From positions 1 through 64,000 of the forward strand of contig NZ_BCRS01000008.1 in assembly GCF_001552715.1 (NCBI RefSeq): a stretch of DNA of 64,000 nucleotides, given 5' to 3'. The stretch's first letter is position 1, and each line of letters begins with the position of its first letter. Source of the DNA: Mycolicibacterium vaccae NBRC 14118 = CIP 105934 (GTDB taxonomy: Bacteria > Actinomycetota > Actinomycetes > Mycobacteriales > Mycobacteriaceae). The position numbers were made by a program, and so were the translations under genes. Below are positions 58,817-64,000 of this stretch, one piece after another. The notes beneath the pieces are model-generated. The model saw only the letters and a list, made by a program, of their open reading frames with translations. It searched no databases and was not told where the DNA came from.

Positions 58817-60483
58817 TGCCGCCCCTCGGGATCCTGCGGCGCTGCCTTCTTGACTGTCTTGGCCGCCGCCTTCTTCGCGGGCGTCTTCTTGGCCGCCTTT
58901 TTCGCCGGCGCCTTCTTCGCCGCCGCCTTCTTCGCCGCCGCCTTCTTCGCCGCCGCCTTCTCCTTCTTCGGCGTCTTCTCCCCCGATTCGGTACGCGTGT
59001 AGAGATCCGGCACCGGCAGCTCGTCGTGCGGCCAGTCCTTGAGCGTGTCGAGGTACAGCTGGCGCACCTCCTCGATGCGCTCGGTCATGTTCTCCTGGGT
59101 CCAGTCATCGACCGGAATCGGCGGGTAGACCACCACGTCGACGGTGCCGGGGTTGAACGTGCTCGAATCGCGGGCGGCGATCACCTCGGCGTTGCGGAAC
59201 ACGATCGGCACGATCGGAATGCCCACCGACATCGCGATCCGGAACGGGCCCTTCTTGAAAGGACCCACCTCGTTGGTGTCGAGCCGGGTGCCCTCAGGCG
59301 CGATCAGGATCGAAAGACCCTTTCGGCCAAGCTCTTCGACCTTGCGTAGACCTTCCACCGCTTTCTTGGGGTCGTCGCGGTCGATGAACGCCGCGTCCAG
59401 GATCCTGCCGATCGTTCCGACGACGGGGTCGTTTTGGAGTTCCTTCTTGCCGACCGTGGTGAAGTTGTTGTTGACCAGACGCCCGGCGATCAGCGGATCG
59501 GCCTGGTTGCGGTGGTTGAAGATGAACACCGCCGGCCGCTGCGCGGTCAGGTTGTCCTTGCCCAGCACCTGCAGATTGATGCCGACCGTGTCGAGCAGGG
59601 TGCGGCTGAACATCGAGGTGAAGAAGTTCACGCCGGTGCGTTTGTTGCGGGTGAGCAGTCCGAGCCCGAGAGCCCCGGCCGCGATCGGCACCATCGACGC
59701 GATGCCCGCCGCGGTGCGCACCTGCGATACCGGACTGGAACCGCTGCGGCTGCTGAAGCGCAGGATCGGCCACCCGCGCTTGGCGGCGACGGCGGCCATC
59801 TTGCCTTCCGGGTTGGTCGGGCGCGGGTTGCCGACCAGGTACATCAGCGCGACATCCTCGTCACCGTCGGCATAGAAGTAGCTCCTGGACAGGTCGACGC
59901 CGTTGGCGGCGGCGAACTCCTGTACCGCCCTTGCCTTCCCGGGTCCCCAGATGATCGGGCGCTGCACCTCGCCGGTGATCAGCCCGTCGTCGTCGGTCTC
60001 GAACTTGTTGCTCAGCACGTTGTCGATGCCCAGGAACCGGGCTACCGGCTCCACCTGCACCGTCAGCGCCGACGACGACAGCACCACGGTGTGACCACGG
60101 GCCATGTGCGCGCGGACGATCTCGCGCATCTCCGGATAGATCCTGCCGACGATCTTCTGAACGAAAAGCCGTTCCGCGAGTTCGTCGATGTCGGCCACCG
60201 AGTTGCCGCGCATCATCCGCGCGCCCTTGCCGATCAGATCCTCGAACTCCGAACGGCCGAGCCGGTGGTTGAGCCCGGCCTGGACCATGCCGATGAACTC
60301 ACCCATCGACATCTGCCTGCGGCGCAACCGATCCTGGGTCATCACCACACCGGTGAAGCCGGCCACGAGTGTGCCGTCGAGGTCGAAGAACGCGCCGATC
60401 TCGGGGCCCTCGGGGCTGGCCTGGACCTCGGCGACCGAGCCAGGAAGACGCAGTTGACGGTTGACCGGTGTCGCCGATGTCAC
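58813..60483 (-). CDS. plsC: Bifunctional HAD-phosphatase-like / 1-acylglycerol-3-phosphate acyltransferase
   Basis: A 556-residue fusion. The N-terminal HAD-IB domain ([11 protein letters not shown] near residue 32; [21 protein letters not shown]) is followed by a PlsC domain ([13 protein letters not shown] with HX4[11 protein letters not shown]). It acylates lysophosphatidate; the HAD part suggests an additional phosphatase or regulatory role. The last 50 residues are a lysine/alanine-rich tail of AAKKA units encoded by 15-base tandem repeats. It overlaps plsB2 and the WS/DGAT-like gene by 4 bases each. Corresponds to Rv2483c. Confidence 0.93.
   Translation of the reverse strand: MTSATPVNRQLRLPGSVAEVQASPEGPEIGAFFDLDGTLVAGFTGVVMTQDRLRRRQMSMGEFIGMVQAGLNHRLGRSEFEDLIGKGARMMRGNSVADIDELAERLFVQKIVGRIYPEMREIVRAHMARGHTVVLSSSALTVQVEPVARFLGIDNVLSNKFETDDDGLITGEVQRPIIWGPGKARAVQEFAAANGVDLSRSYFYADGDEDVALMYLVGNPRPTNPEGKMAAVAAKRGWPILRFSSRSGSSPVSQVRTAAGIASMVPIAAGALGLGLLTRNKRTGVNFFTSMFSRTLLDTVGINLQVLGKDNLTAQRPAVFIFNHRNQADPLIAGRLVNNNFTTVGKKELQNDPVVGTIGRILDAAFIDRDDPKKAVEGLRKVEELGRKGLSILIAPEGTRLDTNEVGPFKKGPFRIAMSVGIPIVPIVFRNAEVIAARDSSTFNPGTVDVVVYPPIPVDDWTQENMTERIEEVRQLYLDTLKDWPHDELPVPDLYTRTESGEKTPKKEKAAAKKAAAKKAAAKKAPAKKAAKKTPAKKAAAKTVKKAAPQDPEGRQ
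58850..58975. repeat. 15-base tandem repeat coding the plsC lysine/alanine tail
   Basis: On the plus strand units of the type GCCGCCGCCTTCTTC recur in near-perfect tandem at about 58918-58965, with degenerate copies from 58850. On the minus strand they encode KKAAA units. Slippage could change copy number and the length of the tail without breaking the frame. Confidence 0.85.
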
Positions 60484-61967
60484 TGGGAGCCACTTCCGTT
60501 CTGTCGGGTCGAATGGTGAACAGGCGCAGTCGGTGCGGTGAAGGTCACCGGCACCGCACGGCCTTCGCCGCCGAGGGCGAGCACCTCGTCGAACCCGGCG
60601 AGCAGGCAGCGCGCGAAGAGGTCCGGCTCGGTGATCGAGGCACGGTCGTAGCGGGCGGTGATGGTGCAGTAGCCCGATCGCGACACCAGTACCACCATCA
60701 TCGCCACCCCGGGCAGCGGACCGATGCCGTACTGGCGCAACACTTTCGCGCCGGCGATAAAGGTGTCCCCGGCGTAGACGGGCACGTTGCTGGCCTGGAC
60801 GTCGGAATTCACTATGGAACCGGCCATCGATTCGAGCAGCGCGTCGGGGAGCAGGCCGGCGATCGGGGCGATCGCTCCGACCAGGTCGATCGCCCGCTCT
60901 TCGCGCTTGCGGGTCATCTGCGAACGAACCTCCCTGATGCGGACCTCAGGGTCGGACAGGCCCAGCGGCGCCGCGAGGTTGACCCCGGCGAACCGGTTGC
61001 CCCCGGCGGGGTCGGCGTCCGAGCGCAGGTTCACCGGCACCGCCATCGGCAGCGTGTCGACGGGCACGCCTTTGGCCACGTGGTATCGCCGCAACGCCCC
61101 ACACAACCCGGCCAGGTAGGCGTCGTTGATGGAGCCGCCCGCGGCCTTGGCGGCACGGTGCAGGTCACCGAGCTCGATGTCGATGGCCTCGGTGCGCGAG
61201 GACAGGCTGCGCCGCCGCAGGATCGGCGACGGGTCGGCGACCGGACCCATGACCCGGGCCCCGGACAGCGCGTAGTCGACCGCACCGCCGAGTCGCGCCA
61301 ACGGATCACGCACCACGTGGCCGACCGCCTGGACGGCGCCGAACACCGCGTCGCGCACCCCGCCGGCGACCGTGCCGGGCAGACGGTTCAGACCAGCCCG
61401 CATCAGATCGTTCGGGGACAGATCCGACGGGATCGGCAGCGGCGGCGTCGGCCGTGGCGGCGGTTGCCGCTCGAAATCGTAGAGGTTGGCGAACATCTCG
61501 ACGCCGCCGACCGCGTCGGTCACGGCGTGGCTGAGATGGACCATCAGCGCCGCCTGCCCGTTCTCCACACCCTCGATCAGAGTGGCCGTCCACAGGGGGC
61601 GGGAGATGTCCAGCGGGGACTGCGCGGCGATCTCGGCGAGGTCGATCAGCTGCCGCACCGTGCCCGGCTCGGGAAGACGCACCCGTCGCAGATGGAAGTC
61701 GAGGTTGAAGTCGGGGTCGATCACCCAGCGCGGGGCGGCGGTCGGCAGCGTCGGGGTGACGACCTTCTGGCGCAGCCGCAGCACCTTGCGGGAGGCATGC
61801 TCGAACCGCGTGTAGAACGTGTCCCAGTCCGGCGTGGTGTCGAGCAGCTCGACGGTCATGATGCCCGACCGGGTGCGGGGATTGGCTTCGCCGCGATGCA
61901 GGATCTGGTCGACCGCGCTGAGTTCCTCCGGGAGGCCGGCCGCGTCCACCTCCGGCTCGTTGCTCAT
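60480..61967 (-). CDS. Wax ester synthase/diacylglycerol acyltransferase-like protein
   Basis: A 495-residue WS/DGAT-family protein (Rv2484c-like). The acyltransferase motif is HLSHAVTDAVGG near residue 140: the catalytic HxxxD is kept, but the canonical HHxxxDG is altered at the first His (Ser) and the Gly (Ala). The PLW block (SRPLWTATLIEG) and the late NVPVYAGDTFIAG segment are present. It may make triglyceride or wax esters, or act in another acyl transfer. ATG 61967 is preferred over GTG 61976. It overlaps plsC by 4 bases. Confidence 0.88.
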   Translation of the reverse strand: MSNEPEVDAAGLPEELSAVDQILHRGEANPRTRSGIMTVELLDTTPDWDTFYTRFEHASRKVLRLRQKVVTPTLPTAAPRWVIDPDFNLDFHLRRVRLPEPGTVRQLIDLAEIAAQSPLDISRPLWTATLIEGVENGQAALMVHLSHAVTDAVGGVEMFANLYDFERQPPPRPTPPLPIPSDLSPNDLMRAGLNRLPGTVAGGVRDAVFGAVQAVGHVVRDPLARLGGAVDYALSGARVMGPVADPSPILRRRSLSSRTEAIDIELGDLHRAAKAAGGSINDAYLAGLCGALRRYHVAKGVPVDTLPMAVPVNLRSDADPAGGNRFAGVNLAAPLGLSDPEVRIREVRSQMTRKREERAIDLVGAIAPIAGLLPDALLESMAGSIVNSDVQASNVPVYAGDTFIAGAKVLRQYGIGPLPGVAMMVVLVSRSGYCTITARYDRASITEPDLFARCLLAGFDEVLALGGEGRAVPVTFTAPTAPVHHSTRQNGSGSQ

Positions 61968-62065
61968 GCGCACCACGCTAGTCGGCGCCCGTGCCGCACG
62001 AGGCGGCTTTAGTGTCGGTCGCCGGGCTGGTCACCGGCGATCCGCGAGATACACTGCTCGGCGTT

Positions 62066-62139
62066 GCCTCCGTAGCTCAGTTGGATAGAGCAAGAGCCTT
62101 CTAATCTCTAGGTCGCAGGTTCGATTCCTGCCGGGGGCG
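62066..62139 (+). tRNA. tRNA-Arg (anticodon TCT)
   Basis: A 74-base cloverleaf: acceptor GCCTCCG/CGGGGGC, D-arm GCTC...GAGC, anticodon loop CTTCTAA (anticodon TCT, arginine), T-arm GCAGG-TTCGATT-CCTGC, discriminator G, no encoded CCA. The C-U pair closing the anticodon stem is a minor irregularity. Its 3' part overlaps the end of the alpha/beta hydrolase ORF on the opposite strand. Confidence 0.95.
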
Positions 62140-62983
62140 CAAACTCCTCGTCGAGGAACGCGAGCAGCACCTCGTTGAACTCCTCGGCGTGACTGACCGG
62201 GATCGCATGCGGTCCGCCGGCGATCACATGCAGCCGGCTGTCGGGCAGCGCCTCGTGCGTGCGCCGTCCCGACCCCTCGAACGGGACGGTCGCATCGCTG
62301 TCGCCGTGCACGACCAGGGCAGGCACGGTCACCTTGGGCAGATCCTCGCGGAAGTCGGTGCCACCGAATGCGGCCATGCAGGCCAGCGCCGCCGGCTTGC
62401 TCGCCGCACCGCACATCGCCAGCGCGTGTTGGCGCTGCTCCTCGCTGACCGCCAACCTGCCGTCGACGGAGAACACCTCGGTCATCATCTGCTCGTAGAA
62501 CGAGTCCTGGTTGGTGGTCAGGGACGCGGCCATCTTCGCCGCCTGGGCGGCGGTGAGCGGCCCGTCGGGGTTGTCCTTGCGGTGCGACATGAACGGCGTC
62601 ACCGAAGAGGCGAAGACCACGCTGCGAAGACGCGCCACCCCCTTGCGCGCGCAGTAACTGGCCACCTCTCCCCCGCCCATGCTGAAGCCGACGAGGGTGG
62701 CGTCGTGCAGGTCGAGTTCCTCCATCAGCGCCGACAGGTCGTCGGACAGACTCTCGTAGGTGTAACCGATCAGCGGCTTGTCGCTGCGGCCGAAACCGCG
62801 GCGGTCGTAGGTGATCACGCGGTATCCGGCGGCGCGCAGCGCCTCCACCTGGGGCGCGCACGAGTCCGCGTTCCAGGGCCAACCGTGGATGAGCACGACC
62901 GGTCGCCCGGTCCCGCCGGTGTCGTCGACGTGCAGCTCGGTGGTGCGAAGCGGGCCACGGTAGGCGGTGATCGCGGTCGTCAC
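62108..62983 (-). CDS. Alpha/beta hydrolase, chloroperoxidase-like
   Basis: A 291-residue alpha/beta hydrolase of the non-heme haloperoxidase/esterase group. Oxyanion region VLIHGWPWNADSC, YDRRGFGRSDKP, nucleophile GFSMGGGEVA (Ser near residue 97), acid D in VHGDSDATVPFE and His in GGPHAIPVSH are all present. A GAGAGGA site precedes GTG 62983. The normal C-terminus (AFLDEEF) is followed by APPAGIEPAT, which is the antisense translation of the tRNA-Arg gene: the first stop codon lies 32 bases inside the tRNA. The catalytic domain is complete. Confidence 0.9.
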   Translation of the reverse strand: MTTAITAYRGPLRTTELHVDDTGGTGRPVVLIHGWPWNADSCAPQVEALRAAGYRVITYDRRGFGRSDKPLIGYTYESLSDDLSALMEELDLHDATLVGFSMGGGEVASYCARKGVARLRSVVFASSVTPFMSHRKDNPDGPLTAAQAAKMAASLTTNQDSFYEQMMTEVFSVDGRLAVSEEQRQHALAMCGAASKPAALACMAAFGGTDFREDLPKVTVPALVVHGDSDATVPFEGSGRRTHEALPDSRLHVIAGGPHAIPVSHAEEFNEVLLAFLDEEFAPPAGIEPAT

Positions 62984-63038
62984 GACGTGTCCTCTCAGCT
63001 CAGGGTCGGAAGTCCTGTACCCCGCTGCACACAGGTCG

Positions 63039-63824
63039 CTACCGGCCTGTGGCCTCGATCACCGGCGCGAGTCCGTCGAGCACGCGCGCCAACCCGAACT
63101 CGTACGCGTGCTCGGCGCTGTAGGCGCCGGCGTGCGCCGCGCCTGCTGCCGCGCCGACGCGCGCGGCCAACGGGAACCGGTCGGCGTCGAACACCTTCGC
63201 CAACAGCGGCTCGGCGCGCTCCCACCACAGCTGGTCGTCCACGCCGCTGTCGGCGCCGGCGTCGCGGGTGTCGTTCTCGATGCGCGCCACCGACGTCACG
63301 AATCCCAGCAGGAAGGTCAGCGCCGCGTCCATCTGCACGTCGTGGAGACCGAGCCCGTCGAACGCCCCGAGTTCGTGTTCGTACTTCGCGATCATCCCCG
63401 GCCCCAACGGCGGCCGGGTGGTGGCCAGCTGGGCCGCCCACCGATGCCTCTCGAGGAGTTCACGGTTGGCCGCGGCAACCTTGGAAACCCTTTCCCGCCA
63501 TGGCATTCCGCTGAGATCGGGCCGATCCATCCGGGCGTAGACGGTGTCGAGCATCAGGTCCAGGAGCTCGGCCTTGCCGGGCACGTAGGTGTAGGTGGCC
63601 ATGGTGGCGATGCCCAACCTGGTCGCGACCGCGCGCATGGTGACCGCGCCGAGTCCGTCCGCATCGGCGATCTCGATCGCCGCGTCGACAACCGCGTCGA
63701 CCGTCGTGCGCTGTCGCGGTCCGCGAGTGCTCCGGGGCTCGCCGGGAGCTCGCCACAGCAGTTCCAACGTGCGCACCGGATCCCCCGCGCTGGTCCGGTC
63801 CGGGGCCGCTCCGCGCTTGTCCAT
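63039..63824 (-). CDS. TetR-family transcriptional regulator
   Basis: A 261-residue TetR regulator. The helix-turn-helix follows a 40-residue N-terminal extension: TTVDAVVDAAIEIADADGLG, AVTMRAVATRLGIATMATYTYV, GKAELLDLML. The C-terminal part is a long helical ligand domain of the TetR_C_33/actinorhodin-like kind. It diverges from the gene at 63916; a tandem repeat with the form of a TetR operator lies between. It probably represses that gene and itself. Confidence 0.9.
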   Translation of the reverse strand: MDKRGAAPDRTSAGDPVRTLELLWRAPGEPRSTRGPRQRTTVDAVVDAAIEIADADGLGAVTMRAVATRLGIATMATYTYVPGKAELLDLMLDTVYARMDRPDLSGMPWRERVSKVAAANRELLERHRWAAQLATTRPPLGPGMIAKYEHELGAFDGLGLHDVQMDAALTFLLGFVTSVARIENDTRDAGADSGVDDQLWWERAEPLLAKVFDADRFPLAARVGAAAGAAHAGAYSAEHAYEFGLARVLDGLAPVIEATGR

Positions 63825-63866
63825 TCGGCTGATCGTAGCCCGGCGGCGACCACCCCGGTAATTCCC

Positions 63867-63893
63867 GTACGTTGTACTGTGTACGTTGTACTG
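63867..63893. promoter_or_regulatory. Tandem 13-bp repeat, probable TetR operator
   Basis: GTACGTTGTACTG occurs at 63867-63879 and 63881-63893, a period of 14. Each unit contains the palindrome GTAC-GTT-GTAC. It lies between the divergent TetR gene and the gene at 63916, about 43 and 23 bases from their starts. Confidence 0.75.
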
Positions 63894-63915
63894 AATTACG
63901 GAGAGGGGTTGCAGA

Positions 63916-64000
63916 ATGACTGATCGCGGTGGTTACACGCCGTCACAGGCCGACGTCGACGAGGTGCTGGCGTGGTTCACCCGTTACGACGCGCTGGCGG
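63916..64000 (+). CDS. Protein of unknown function, 5' part (runs off the window)
   Basis: The first 28 codons of a gene starting at ATG 63916 behind GAGAGGGG. The visible residues (TDRGGYTPSQADVDEVLAWF then TRYDALA) are too few to name a family. It diverges from the TetR gene and is the most likely target of that regulator. Confidence 0.7.
   Translation, partial: MTDRGGYTPSQADVDEVLAWFTRYDALA

Noticed and set aside
58850..58975. The 15-base repeats considered as a CRISPR or minisatellite outside genes
   Set aside because: They are contiguous, have no spacers and are in-frame coding sequence of plsC.
62031..62139. Extension of a frame reading GRNRTCDLEIRRLLLYPTEL opposite the tRNA
   Set aside because: This is the well-known spurious translation of the reverse strand of a tRNA gene, not a protein domain.

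Overview
The window is a high-GC actinobacterial chromosome segment, most likely from a fast-growing Mycobacterium (Mycolicibacterium). The evidence is gene content and order. From clpX to the wax-ester-synthase-like gene (about 20.6-62 kb) the genes follow, from memory, the Mycobacterium tuberculosis Rv2457c-Rv2484c backbone: clpX, clpP2-clpP1-tig, tRNA-Pro, nei1-rpiB, a mycothiol-linked DsbA-fold nitroreductase, pepN, glbO, the giant NAD-glutamate dehydrogenase, an EttA-type ABC-F protein, an SSB-like protein, plsB2-plsC and a WS/DGAT-like gene. No prophage, insertion sequence or CRISPR array was seen.

Region 1 (1-12.6 kb) is an accessory carbohydrate locus for myo-inositol or a related cyclitol. 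It has an ABC importer (ATPase, permease, lipoprotein receptor; minus strand), a LacI-type regulator, a TIM-barrel isomerase/epimerase-like gene preceded by a small relic of an oxidoreductase, a GntR/UTRA regulator, and a tightly overlapping plus-strand operon (iolC, a DeoC/LacD-like aldolase, iolB, iolD, a Gfo/Idh/MocA dehydrogenase). A 22-bp block is identical in front of the importer and in front of iolC, so one regulator, probably the GntR protein, is likely to control uptake and breakdown together. Two LacI-type palindromes sit in the lacI/isomerase intergenic region, one of them over the predicted transcription start.

Region 2 (12.6-20.6 kb) holds a type III glutamine synthetase, a LysR regulator divergent from an FdhF/YdeP-type molybdopterin oxidoreductase with its FdhD sulfurtransferase, and a family-1-like glycosyltransferase.

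Region 3 (20.6-29.5 kb) is the Clp protease/trigger factor block. A small secreted Gly/Pro-repeat protein and a PPOX-class flavin/F420 enzyme lie between clpX and clpP2. Two tRNAs follow, then an FMO-TetR-hydrolase operon behind a TetR-like palindrome.

Region 4 (29.5-36.8 kb) is a run of envelope-type and uncharacterised genes: a coiled-coil protein behind a structured leader, a metallo-beta-lactamase-fold hydrolase, a secreted protein, a polytopic membrane protein, a Gly/Asp/Trp-tailed membrane protein and a Na+/H+ antiporter. Its centre is visibly AT-richer.

Region 5 (36.8-62 kb) is conserved housekeeping, with several four-base stop/start overlaps (hypothetical-thioesterase-gdh; plsB2-plsC-WS/DGAT). 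Oddities include a nitroreductase with a CPWA instead of a CPWC active site, an HNH protein lacking the usual DH pair, and a frame-broken catalase/LuxR relic before glbO.

Region 6 (62-64 kb) has a tRNA-Arg overlapped antisense by an alpha/beta hydrolase, then a TetR gene divergent from a truncated gene across a tandem 13-bp repeat.
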